A stretch of 64,000 nucleotides of DNA from Paralichthys olivaceus (lineage: Eukaryota; Chordata; Actinopteri; Pleuronectiformes; Paralichthyidae): assembly GCF_024713975.1 (NCBI RefSeq), contig NC_091111.1:1240001-1304000 (forward strand). The letters are read 5' to 3'. Under the pieces are notes generated by a model. The model was not told the origin of the DNA. It searched no databases and saw only the letters and a program-made list of their open reading frames with translations. A program made the position numbers and the translations under genes. This document shows positions 33,726 to 45,047 of this stretch, piece after piece. The first letter of the stretch is position 1. Each line of letters opens with the position of its first letter.

Positions 33726-36700
33726 GTAAATATCTTTGCTGCCTACGTTCGGTGTCACTGACTCAGGTTTACTCAACTCGTATGTTGTTATTGCTGCTAA
33801 CTACTCAACACGTTCAAACCAGTGAGATTCCACTGCTGTATTTATGTTCGACTGATCCAAACTAATTAATAGTTATGATCACTCCCAGTATATTGAAGCT
33901 GCTCCTCGTGTTCTAATCCCCTGTGCACATTTGCAGTTCAGTGCACCTGCACAGTAATCTCACAACAAGACTATCTAATCTACACTGTTGTTGTCTCATC
34001 ACATTATTTCCTACCACCTTTGTGTGTTTGTTAGTTTAAGATAAGTTTATTTGATTTCCAAGGCCCATCTGACGTGGTTTATACAACTTGAAAAATGATC
34101 CTCCCTTCCACTAGAGACATGATTCACCCACTCCCCCCCCCCTGGTTTATTTCAGTAATGACATGTGACTGTGGAGGTTATGTTAGTTTGTTTCAGATGA
34201 TATGTCTCAGTACACCAACACAGAGATTATGGTCATGTTCTGTGCATGCTTCTAATGATAGAGATCTATACAATGTTGGCAGGTAGTTAAAAACCTCCAC
34301 ATGTGCACGACCTCAGTTTAGGACACAACACTTGTTTGCATTAGGGATCATAAGGGCACAAACACTTTGATTTGAATCGACTGGTATATTCCAACAGCAA
34401 CCTCCTCCCACCTGATACAGCTGCCCTTTATTATCTGACTGACATTACAAGGCTGTGTGGCTTTAGTTGTAGATAATGATCATATTGAATGGGGAAAACA
34501 ACTATAAAAGTAGACTGATACTCTCACAGCAAGCTCTGAGAGCCGGCTTATCTTTTTTTCTTTCTGATTGTGGATGAGCAGACGAACACATCCTTTTTTT
34601 TCCCCCCCTCCTGAATGTAATCATTCCAAGAAACAGCGACAGAGTACATCTGTTATGGTTTATCTTGGGCTTGTGGCCTTTGCCGCTTTCTTCTATTGCT
34701 TAAACATTTTTCTGGATTGTCAATTGAATGAAATGCCCATCACCCTCGCTGATGTCTCCCTTAGGTATTCTCCGAAAGAATAATTCTCGTCTGCTGGAGG
34801 AGATTGTGAGGAAACAGCAGGATTTTCTGGGTGGAGATGGATCCAAATACAATTTAGAGTTCCTGAGCAATGGTACTGACAAACACCAACATCATGGTAA
34901 GTCCTTCCAGCTCTTTTGTTATTTCAGTCAGTGTGATGTTATAAACAGCCTACAGTCATCTTCAGTAACCTGATTTCTTAAATGTAATGTAAAGGACAAA
35001 CCTGGTTTCTGAAGTCAGGGTAGGGGATTAAGGAAACCTGATTATCCCAGCTTGGTTTCTTCTGGTAAATGTAGATTCTTCCTTCAACACTTAACCCAGT
35101 TTCTAATCAGCTTTTTTCCAAATCCGCTTCTGTGTGGGAAAAGACTACAGACAGGGAAAGTAACAGTCTGCAGCTGAATGAAAGAAAAGATCATACATCA
35201 TACAAAACATTGTACTCCTATATTAAAAATGACTCAAGAAGATTCAAAACAAAACATCAGTTTCACTGCTTTACATTACACTGTTATAAATAGAGTAACA
35301 CTACCCTGTTAGTACAGTGAAGCTGTGAACAGGGAGCACAACTGATACTGTCGGTATGATGCAACACACCTCATCCTTACTGTTATTTCACAATTGTTTC
35401 ACAAAGCTGGAGTGTCATACTGAGGTTTTCTGACCATATTCTGAGCGACAGGGGTGTCTACTATTTCACTAGCTTTCGAGTAACACAGACTTCTAAAAAC
35501 TAAGCGTGCTTGCCTGGTACACACCGCCATGAAGGTGATGGGTAGGAATGACTACCAGTCCCTTCAATCAATATATGAGAGGTCTGTACTTAGGCAGACT
35601 CAGTGGATAGTGACTGACCCATCACATATCTTCCATTAAGAATATCAGCTCTTGCCCTACAGAGTCCCCCACTGTAAACTCAATTGTTTTAAAAATTGTG
35701 CAATAGTTTTATGGGGTTTTATTGTGGGATTGTGCAATATGTGCTACGTGCAATACTCGGGTGTGTGCAATATTTTATTTATAAAAACATTTTAATGAGC
35801 ATTTTAATGTTGTGATTGACACAGTTGGTGCTGCTATGGAACTTGTTTTGTAAATATGGAAGAATAGGTCCACAGCATTTGAGCCCAAAACAAATGTCCC
35901 TAAGGGGACAATAAAGTACATCGTATTGTATATCCTTCTCCTTGACAACAGCCCCTCAAAATATTTTGGATTAAATGTTTTCAGATCTGCTCAAATCATC
36001 TCTAACCAAAATATTGAGTGGAAAGGAAATACTTTAATGAAAAGTATATGATGGAAAACATAAAGGTTGTATTCATACACTACAGGCTCACTGCTCAGAA
36101 TTTCCCCTTTCTATTGTCTTTCTGTGGGATGAAAACCAAGACAGGAGTCCAAGACACTGCACTCCTCTGCTGTTACACTCATTTTCCAGAACACAAAAGA
36201 CAGAAACTGACACTGCCAGCTAGCCCACAGAAACCCACATACACACGTTTCTGTCTCATGTAAAAGCCCCAAAAAGTTGTCTGTCAGTATTACGTATCAG
36301 TTATTCATCAAGGTAGTTGTATTAGAGTTTGAGAGATCTTTGAACACACAAAATCTTCAAATCACATCATTTTCCATCTGATATTAGTGAGTCTCATTAA
36401 CCGTGAATAAACTGGACTCTGGACGTATCGGCTAAATAAATGGACCATGCAGCTGGTATTTTATTTCACCCTCCGTTATGTTGGACCTGTGCCCAGGCTG
36501 CACTGGATGTGTGAGCGGAAAGTCTTGCTTTTCATTTCGGCGCCCATCATCTTAGAGCAGCCACACTGCCCGTGCAGGCCCGTCTCACGTGTGTGAGCAG
36601 CATTACTCTTCTAGAGAGTCTAGAATTTAGAAAGCCATTGAGAAGTGGAAAATAATTGCAAAGCATGCCACAATGGCAAGACAACTGCACTGCTCTTCAG

Positions 36701-39700
36701 CAGAGACTGAACGCAGACACATCTAAAGTTTCTGGAAACCTGTAGAACAGAAACACGAAACCTCCACTGGACATTGATTTTAAACTGAGACAGGAAGAAG
36801 TGAAGAGGAACATCTGTTTTTATATTGAATCACTTTGTTATAGTCTTCCAAATAATTGTGATTGATCAAATGCTTCTCAACCACTTCTCTGCCACACCAG
36901 AACGTAGATGACATTTATAATGACATCATAAAAAAATATCTATTATTTATGGCTATTTGCAAAGGGCAAACCCCACATAGCGCTGGTAGCAGCAGCTCCA
37001 CAGCAGACACATTTCCGGTGTGTGAACAACAGACACATGCGAGCTGTCATGACAGCTGAGACACAGCTGTCATGTGTGTTTGGGGAGAAGAGAGCAGCAA
37101 ATCAAAATGAGCTGGAAGCGAGGCCAGGGACTGTCTGGTTTTTTGTGACACACACAACTGACTCTCCGTTTTACAATGGATTCTCAAAGTCCTGAATTTT
37201 CTCCATTATTGTAGCGAGTACTTGAAGAAAAGTGCAGCTTCCTCTCGTACCACACTACACTTAGATTATGAGTTTCTGTCTAAGTCAGGTTCTCACTTGT
37301 CCATCCAATGCCTGTTGGTATTTAAATGCCTCAACCTTATACAATGATTGGTCTTTTGTCAGCTTCTTGTCGTCTCATGAACCCATCACATGGAACTTAG
37401 TTTCCATGTTGGTTATGACTGTACTGAGGAAGCTGTGGAGCAGGTGGAGCCAGTTTGCTCTCTGCTACTCATGTAGATCTTTGCCGTGTCTGTGCCTATA
37501 GGCATATGTCGACTCTTTGACGTAGAGTTTCTTTGCGTGGGATAGCCCCACCTAATCCAGAGGGCTGTGTAGAAATGCAGTTTAATGTTTGCCAGGATAG
37601 TGCACTCAGTTTTATTTACAGAATCAAGTTTAAAAGTCCTGATTGAATAATTTAAAGTAGAGATACAAACCAATAACACACACACATATTCACACACGCA
37701 CACTCTGTCTCTCTTGCTCTTGAAAATTATATTTGTCATTATGTAAATTTGGAGCCGACAGGGTACACCTATGTTAACAATGTGCAGGCCTGATGAAGAC
37801 CTGATGACCAGGTTATTCATGTGACTGCCTATCTTGGGTCCCCTTTCACAAATCCACCATTATCCTGGTGTCTTAGAAGTCTGCCATGTGCTGTTTGAAT
37901 CTTTTGACTCAGCACTCACAGTTTGAGTGTGGTCCTGCGGGAAGTTCAATTCAATTTTATTTGTATAGCGCCAAATCATAATATACATTATCTCAAAGCA
38001 CTTTACATAGGAAGCCAAGACCTTAAAAAGAACCATAATAAAGACCTTAAGATGATCCTCCCCATAACACTCATCGCCCTCCACTTTGCTTACCGCTTCA
38101 ACCACTTTTTTCAATCCACCATAGTGACAAAGTGAAACATGTTTTAGAAGCATTCATAAAAACAATAGACTGAGTGTTCTAAAAGTAAAGTGATGTAAAT
38201 AATTCTACCGAGTGTCAGGATGCTATCCAGTTGTTAGATTTGCAGGCAGAACATTTAGGGCTGATAGGAAAATTGTCACCCACTGTCCTGCCATAAAAAG
38301 TCTTTAGTACTGAGACACTGCCAGTTTTATGTTTCCAATCACAAAACAGAGAAGTATTTCATCACCCACCATAATAAGAGCTGTTCAAATTCTATAAATG
38401 ATTAGGAAAGGACCTTAAATGTTTCCTTACTTATCTCCTTTAGCGTAGGAAACATCGCCCCACAATTCATTGCAGCAGCAACATTTAAGTGACACAACCT
38501 CATAGTTGCACCTGGACACACCCACATAAACATAAATAACAGAACAGACGTTTGATTCTCATGACATGTTCCAGACAGAGTAGAATGAATGGTAAAAGTA
38601 TGGACAGGCATTTACCCTAAGCTGAATATAATCTCTTATTTCTGATAGGGAGCAAAAATACTTTTTGAATTTGAATTAAAAATATAAAATTAGTTTGGAC
38701 GTAACCCCACTTTCAACATGCAGAACCAGGACATTTTAACCATCCCTATTTGAAGTTGCATCATGTTCAAGTGTTCAGTCATGGCCAGTTAAAGATAATC
38801 ATGTGTTTTGTGTGTGTGTCAGTTGTGTCCTGCAGGCCTACTGTGAAGGTGTTGTCTCCAGAGGACGGGAAGCAGAGCATCGTCCAGGTAGCGCAGCAGC
38901 TCTGCCGCTCTGTGGAGAACAAAGAGAGGAGCTCCAGAGACATCAGTGTCACCATGTTGGACACGATGCTCAGAGGTACCACTTACTTATTGCACTTATT
39001 AGAGGTGGGGGAACTTGTTACACTACAGGATCATCACTTTTCTATACTATTATTTATTCATTTTGTTTCTTCATGGATCAATATAATTTAATGAAAGATG
39101 CTTCAAGCCCCTCCTATTGGTTTAAGTAGAAAGAAGTTACCGCTTTGATCCAACAGATGGCAATGTTACCACAGACATTTCACAAACACAGATGTGCTTT
39201 GTCTCAGGATCTGTAGAGAGCTTACTCTGGTTTCACTGCCGGCAGCCTTACTCTCACTTTCGAGTTCCACTTCTCATTCTAACATTTTAGATCTCCAACT
39301 TAGTATTGTGCACTGCACTTGCTGTCTCTGCATCACCATCACTCACTCACTTCTGCTCCTTTCACATACACAGAAATCCACCAAATAGTTAGTAAGTTAT
39401 GTAATCTGTACTTTCCTGAACCTTGTGTAACACTGGTGACTACGACAACATCCATAATATACACTCTTTAGAAGTGAATGATAAAAAAAATTGTCGAGCA
39501 AACGACAACCACAATAAATCTTTTTTCTGAATCACAATACTGAAGAATCACAGTATGTATCAAATCAGGAGAATATCTATTGTCCCAGCCCTTCTGCATG
39601 TGCCACAGACATTTCACAAGGCAAGAAATGAAGTTCCAATAATCCTTGGTGGAGAACCCACTGCAGCATCACAGCTGCTTTAATGTGTCCAGAGGGAAGA

Positions 39701-41237
39701 GAGCAAACAGCTCACACAGGAGGTGCAGCATGAGCAGCAGCTTTTCTTTCTTTGTGTCAGAAAGGATATGTTCAGGCAAAAAACTGGAAATGAGGTGAGC
39801 AAAGACATTTTGTGGCCTGTTAAAAGCTGAATAATTTTAAATAGAAATTAATGTTGTACAGCAAAGTACTGTTTTTGACTGACCATAAACATTTGTGTTC
39901 CCAAATATAGTGGTTTTACATAAAGTCTATTTTCAGGAAACCTGCAACGTAAAAACATTCAAACTCAGCAGCTGCAGTGCTAACCACTGCATCTGTATCT
40001 AAGTCACAATACTATATACTGTACATATCCCTCAGAGTTGTGTTTTATAAAGAGTGTTGGTCACTATGTTACAGTTGCTGCCATGTTGTCCTCACATCAT
40101 TTGGAGCCAGAGTCTGCCTATTATTGATTATGGTTTGGACTCACGGTTTTGAGCTCCCACCAATACACGCACACCACCAATCAGCAAGTCTCAGCTCTCA
40201 ATCCATTTTAATATCATCAAATAACAAATTAAAAACCAATTTATCAGACACATGATACATACCTAGTCATAAGCCACCTAAAATGACAGAAACCATCTGT
40301 GGAACAAAAAATATGTTTTTTTTAGTTTCGTCAGCATCCCCTCTGCAAACATAGAGGGGGCAGGGTTTATGACCTGTACTGCAGCCAGCCACCAGGGGGT
40401 GAGTTGAGTGTGGCTTCACTTTGGGAGCTGTCATGTCGTCTTCATATACACTTGGTGGCATGGATATATGGCATCAGCAGATCTTGTTTCTGTACAGGCT
40501 ACTGTGTATTCTTCAGGTCAGGTATCTCTTTGAGAAAGATGGAGACGGCGAGATACATAGCAGTAATGTAGCTAACATGTGAGCACATCTGGTCAATATC
40601 AAACCCGTCACCAAGGTAGTTTGTTGTTTAGAATACACAGTGAAATTATGGCTCATGTTTTGAGTCTATATGTCAGCTGTGATCCATGCATGAACGTGGC
40701 TCCAGAGGAGGATGTCAGAGGTTTGTCCTGTTGAGTGAATGATCCCATGACTGTGCTGACAAACTGCCTGTCTGTGCTTTTTTCAGAGTCAAAGAATATT
40801 CCAGAACCTGAGCTGGTGGTGAAGTTCGGTCCAGTGAACAGCACACTGGGCTTCCTCCCCTGGCACATCAGACTGACTGAATTCATGTGAGTTACTGTCT
40901 GTTTCAGTGTCACATACTAAATCAGTGACTGAGGCACTGAGGTTTGATAATGTAGCTTAATGTTGCTAAACAAGCAGAAGATTCAGCTTCAGATATGAAC
41001 CTGCAGTTTAAATACTACAAAGAGAAATGAGGATAAAACCAACATTAAACAGTAGATGGCGCTGTTGGACATGCAGCGCATGTGTGTTTTTCTTTCTGAA
41101 TGTGGTGGCTTGTGTTTGATGTGTGCGTTCTTCTCTGTGTCCTCAGCTCCCTGCCCTCTCACAGAAATGTGTCCTACGAGGACTTGTTGGGTGCCCTGCA
41201 GCGGTACGGCGATTGTCAGCAGCGGCTGGGACAGTGA
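33326..41237 (+). CDS. nus1: NUS1 / Nogo-B receptor, dehydrodolichyl diphosphate synthase subunit, five exons
   Basis: Join of 33326-33725, 34765-34896, 38823-38975, 40787-40886 and 41147-41237 gives 291 aa (human protein 293). With DHDDS, NUS1 forms the cis-prenyltransferase of the ER membrane that makes dehydrodolichyl diphosphate for dolichol and N-glycosylation. Visible: hydrophobic N-terminal membrane segments (about 3-20 and 41-54); [14 protein letters not shown] (about 87-100); [35 protein letters not shown]; and [20 protein letters not shown]. The C-terminus has the R-x-G motif (RLG, 288-290) that is needed for catalysis with DHDDS in animal NUS1. All four introns have GT/AG ends and their phases match. 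The variable segment 55-85 is Asn/Arg-rich. The slc35f1 start lies 3.7 kb downstream, the same neighbour as in human. Confidence 0.95.
34765..34896 (+). CDS. nus1: nus1 exon 2
   Basis: Acceptor 'tctcccttag'. Reads [19 protein letters not shown] and ends TDKHQHH plus one base before GTAAGT. Confidence 0.93.
35640..35935 (+). mobile_element. LINE 3' end, plus strand
   Basis: Repeated 'gtgcaata' words and the terminus 'aggggacaataaagtacatc' followed by 'gtattgtat' units identify a LINE 3' untranslated region like those at 31768 and 61388. The left limit is approximate. Confidence 0.55.
37042..37072. promoter_or_regulatory. Palindromic TGACAGCT cluster (possible MEIS/PKNOX/TGIF sites)
   Basis: A perfect 16-base palindrome AGCTGTCATGACAGCT (37042-37057) is followed by another AGCTGTCA (37065-37072), giving three TGACAG cores in 31 bases. 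TGACAG is the core of TALE homeodomain sites. Function is inferred only. Confidence 0.35.
37945..38135 (-). mobile_element. L2-like LINE 3' end, minus strand
   Basis: 'ttcaattcaattttatttgt' then 'atagcgccaaatcataatat' and 'tctcaaagcactttacatag' closely match 24925-25120. It lies in nus1 intron 2. Confidence 0.65.
38823..38975 (+). CDS. nus1: nus1 exon 3
   Basis: The acceptor CAG is preceded by a TGTGTGTGT tract. Reads [17 protein letters not shown] and ends MLDTMLR plus one base before GTACCA. A second AG at 38834-38835 ('tcctgcag') would shift the frame, so the first is used. Confidence 0.9.
40270..40465. mobile_element. Probable SINE-like fish repeat in nus1 intron 3
   Basis: 'ctgtactgcagccagccacc' followed by 'gtgtggcttcactttgggag' and 'ctgtcatgtcgtcttcatat' is text I associate with a widespread teleost repeat. 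Ends are not defined. Confidence 0.4.
40787..40886 (+). CDS. nus1: nus1 exon 4
   Basis: Acceptor 'gtgcttttttcag'. Codes [19 protein letters not shown] and on through [12 protein letters not shown], ending AT before GTGAGT. Confidence 0.93.
41147..41237 (+). CDS. nus1: nus1 exon 5 with stop
   Basis: Acceptor 'ctgtgtcctcag'. Codes [19 protein letters not shown] and ends QQRLGQ then TGA (41235-41237). Confidence 0.93.
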
Positions 41238-41903
41238 CGCTCAGGTCAGGCAGTGTGGGGTACACACAGTCAGGGGAGAGTGTGGCGAATCATCCGCAGC
41301 TCGCTGTGTCCCTCACTGCTCCTCTCCCCAACTCTGTCCATCTCCTGGATCTCTAACAGACTTAGATGGCTCTAAAACAAGGAAGTCGGGAGAGTCAGCC
41401 AGCTCACTTCCTGCCACCAGCTCTTGTCTTATAATAAACTTACATTCACAGGACTTGTGGAACATGTTCTCCAAACTGACAGAGAATGGGACATAAGAGA
41501 GACATTGACATTAGAAGAATATCTGCACAGACTCTGTGTTCCACAAACCCTGTTCTGTCCTCTGGCTCACTGTTTCACTGTTCAGTGTCCAGCTGCTGTT
41601 TACTGCTGAAGATCCAGAAAATGACTTGCCTTCACTCAGCAGACAACAAAGAAGAAACTAGGCTTTGTGTCCGTCCTTGTGAGGCATCCTGGGGAATACA
41701 GCTGCATTTTTAGGGAGAGGCTCAACTGCTAACACCATGTGAGCTGAGCAGAGGCTGATTTTAGGGACAGAGTTAATACTGTGTAAATATGAGAAATTAT
41801 GTGGCTCTGTGTTTGTCCCTGTGGCCTCCAGCTTACGGTTGTGTGATCATGTGCAGTGTTGCTTCAGACACATCCAGAGGTTTGTTTGACTGACCAGCTC
41901 TGA

Positions 41904-41909
41904 AATAAA
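41904..41909 (+). terminator. nus1: nus1 poly(A) signal
   Basis: AATAAA 667 bases after the stop codon, followed 14 bases later by a long TG run that can serve as the GU-rich downstream element. Confidence 0.65.
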
Positions 41910-41922
41910 GAAAAACACTGTC

Positions 41923-41926
41923 TGTG

Positions 41927-41959
<33 letters not shown>
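41923..41959. repeat. (TG)n microsatellite just past the nus1 poly(A) signal
   Basis: About 18 TG units with one TGCG interruption. Confidence 0.88.
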
Positions 41960-44600
41960 CTGCCGACAGTTCCACATTTTAAAGCACTGTTCCGTTACAT
42001 TATAATATCAGCTCTTGCTAATAGTTACTAATCCTCACTTATCTGCCTTTACTGAATTATCACTCATCACATTTGACAACTTGATTATCTCCATCTGCAA
42101 TACAGACCATGAGAAGACGTCAAATGAAATCAATTTTCATTTGACCTTAAATCAAGATTATTTTGTCAAATCCAAATTGCCTTGAGCAAGCTTTCATACT
42201 CTGTATGGGTCGTATTGCAACTCTGACAAACATTTTTAGCAGTTCTAATAACTTGTTTGTCAGCAGAGCTGTGGGAAGACTTAAACAACCAAACAGCAAA
42301 CTTGCCAAATCTCGGGCAAGAAAATCAAATGACAAAACATTCTCTAGGTCAGTATAACGCTGCCCGACAGAAAATTGGCCTCAGCTAGGAAAAAAGTTGC
42401 AAACTGCTTGTTGCAAGGTCACATTAACGCATCTGTTCTGCATATACATTATCACCTTCCTCTGTCATAATCCTTCATACAATCACCATTACTCTCAATA
42501 AAACAAAAGGGTTTTCCTTGGAGTAATGTCAGGTCACATCAGTCATGTGACAATTGTAAGATGTCATCATGAAAAAACTGGGCAATCTCTATTCACTGAG
42601 GAAGACCATGAGATGCAGTCGAAAGCCAACAAATGATGTTTTATTTATGCTCGTGCTCAAAGTTCTGAAAGATGACCCAAGCTTTTTCCTTGTAGTGCAG
42701 CCAGTTTGTCCTGTGCCGTGTGGAGACTTGAGTTTTTTAATATTGGGGCTCAGGTCTTTAAAATTAAACAGAAAAGTACAACACATTTTGGATGTCAAAG
42801 AAAATGTGATGGTGGAGATGCTGTAAAGATCATAACATACAAGAGAATAAATTTAAAGGTGCCATATGTTAGTTTTTGTTATTGCCACAAGCTAACATTA
42901 TCATTGACGACTCTTTACTTACTCTACTTTAATTCCTTTACTGCAGCAGTAGAAAACAACACTAATGAAAACTTTTCCTCTAGTCCTCTCTATTATTCAC
43001 TTCTATTGAAATTAGCATGCAAAGTAGCCCTGTCCCAACACTGCTGCTCTGAGGACGCAATTGACCTCTTATCTAAATAAACAACCTTCACAACCATGTG
43101 CTACCACCAAGACACTGTTTAGCAGCAAATTGTTTTAGGTTGTTGTTTGTGTGTGTGTGTCTGAGGACTGGCAGTCTGTAGAAGCATTAGTTCTATTCAT
43201 ACCCTAGATCATCATGTCACTGTGCTCATGTATTTTCTGTCCAACTGTTAAAAGCAGGAAGCCATCACACCAAACCTGTAGACCAATGGACATAAAGGGT
43301 GCACTGTGCTGCTGTAACCCTCATGGACACTCTGTCTGGGTCTAGTGCGCAACAAAGTTCTCTGCTCGCATAAGAACAGTAACCCCTGATGATGATGAAT
43401 TCACACTGGACATGGAGCTGTTTGGTGGATCAGTGTCAAATAAATGTTAGAATGTTACATGACACACGAGCGACTCTGAGTGCAAACTCTTGTATTTTGT
43501 TAAGTTACTCAACATGCGGATGAGAAGTCCCTGAGGTCTGCGCCAAAATAGATCTGAAGCAGGGTGATTAAAGAAATTTGAAAAAATAGACAGAGCACTT
43601 GTGCTACACAAGATTCTGTTACTTTCCTTAACCTTTCCCTACCTTTTGTCAGTTTTTATTCTTTGTTTTTTGGAAAGCAGTGGGTTGTTTGTCCTTTTCT
43701 GTTCTCTAGATATGAATCTGACATGAAAAATCCCTCTTGCCCAGGGACAAAAAATGACTAACTGTGTGAGAGATGACACATTTCAAGAAAGACACATTGA
43801 TTGAGTGGTCAGTGGATCCCTGCTGTGAGATGACAGTTACTCTCTGCTGACAGCTTTCACTTCACACCACAGAATACTTTTAACAATAAATGATTCCTAC
43901 AGTATCCTCAGTATCAGATTCCTCAGTATCAGGAGCAGTTAATGGTGGTTTCAGAGGGTCTGCATGAGTGTTGGAATAAAATGGTATTGGCTGATGAGTT
44001 AAACTTGCAGTTTATCTTCTGTCTCCCTTTTCTGGCAGTATATCGACACAAACACTGTCGAAGGAACTTCCACAGTTCCAAGACAATAAGTAATGGTTGA
44101 GCAGAGAAAATGTATTAGTGAAGCATCAGATCTGTCCTATAGTTCTTCTCTCCAGTCAGCGCTCTGCTCTGCAGTGAGGAAGAGCCTCAGCAGCAGCAAT
44201 CTCTTTGTTTCCCACTCTACGTTTCTTCTTCATCTGCAGAGCCTCTGGTGTTTCTCCCATAGTTGCTGTGGCCTGCTCAGCTCTGGCACATCATTTCTGG
44301 TTGTTGTTTAAACACATGGCTGCTGGTGCACAGTCTGGGGATGTCACCACAGAAGCCAGATTCAAACTGGTACACTGTGCTGACGAATGTAATCAGCATC
44401 CTTTAGATAAAAACAGTCCTACACTCTGAAACAAATACATACTGTCACAATCTACTCTCTCAATAAAACATTACATTCAAAAATACATAATTACATTTAG
44501 GAGGACACGTTGAATGGGTGGGGCGTGGGAGGAATACTGTGACCCTGTTCAAAACCAAATGAACCAGACAATTACCCCAAGGAGTCCAGGACTGTCCTGG
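41960..44600. other. Intergenic DNA between nus1 and slc35f1
   Basis: No gene recognised. 'tttaaaggtgccatatgtta' at about 42853 looks like the end of another TTAA-type MITE but has no visible partner. A short GT run is at about 43148-43162. Confidence 0.45.
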
Positions 44601-44679
44601 TCTCTTTCTACAGCGCTCTGAGGAAGACGGCGGTGCATGTTCACTCATCCTTATGTATTACGTCTTCATCCCGTGAGGG

Positions 44680-44952
44680 TGTCAGGTTGTTAGAGCGCCA
44701 CCTTGTGGTGACTTCGGCTTCTCCATATCACAGGACCTGGTTGTGAATCCCGTAGTTTGTCATCAGGGAAGCGCGTCCCAGCAGCAGCAGCAGCAGCAGC
44801 AGCCCTGTTCCATCTGCGCACCGCTGCCTGCAGCACGGACACCGGGAGCGTCCGCTGCCTCTCCGCCGCTGAGGTGAGGCTGCACCCCCGTCCCCCCTCC
44901 TCTTCCTCCTCCGGTCCTCCTGGGAGCACAATGCGCTGATCTCTGTGGCAGG
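44680..44952 (+). promoter_or_regulatory. slc35f1: CpG-rich 5' leader of slc35f1 with (CAG)8
   Basis: GC-rich sequence before the slc35f1 ATG. A pure (CAG)8 run spans 44779-44802. A TGA in the frame of the start codon lies at 44875-44877, so 44953 is the first usable ATG in this frame. A GAG/GTGAGG at about 44870 and a GGCAG just before the ATG could act as a small leader intron, which is unproved. Confidence 0.5.
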
Positions 44953-45047
44953 ATGATTTCTGTTGTTTCCACGGTGGAGAGCGTCCCCAGAGGTACAGGC
45001 ACCCCGGCGCCCAGCCTCTACCAGCGGATCAGGAAGGTCTTAACCAG
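44953..45047 (+). CDS. slc35f1: slc35f1 exon 1
   Basis: Codes [20 protein letters not shown] to KVLT plus AG, before GTAAGA. The N-terminus is about 23 residues shorter than the human one, which is the least certain part of the model. Confidence 0.8.

Larger units (their letters stand above)
34897..38822 (+). other. nus1 intron 2 (3.9 kb)
   Basis: Contains a LINE tail (35640-35935), a TALE-type homeodomain site cluster near 37042-37072 and an L2-like LINE 3' end (37945-38135). The rest, including a less AT-rich stretch at about 36470-36620, shows nothing I recognise. Confidence 0.6.

Noticed and set aside
44757..44939. Poly-alanine open frame over the CAG repeat
   Set aside because: It starts with TTG, is in a different frame from slc35f1 and owes its length to the repeat.
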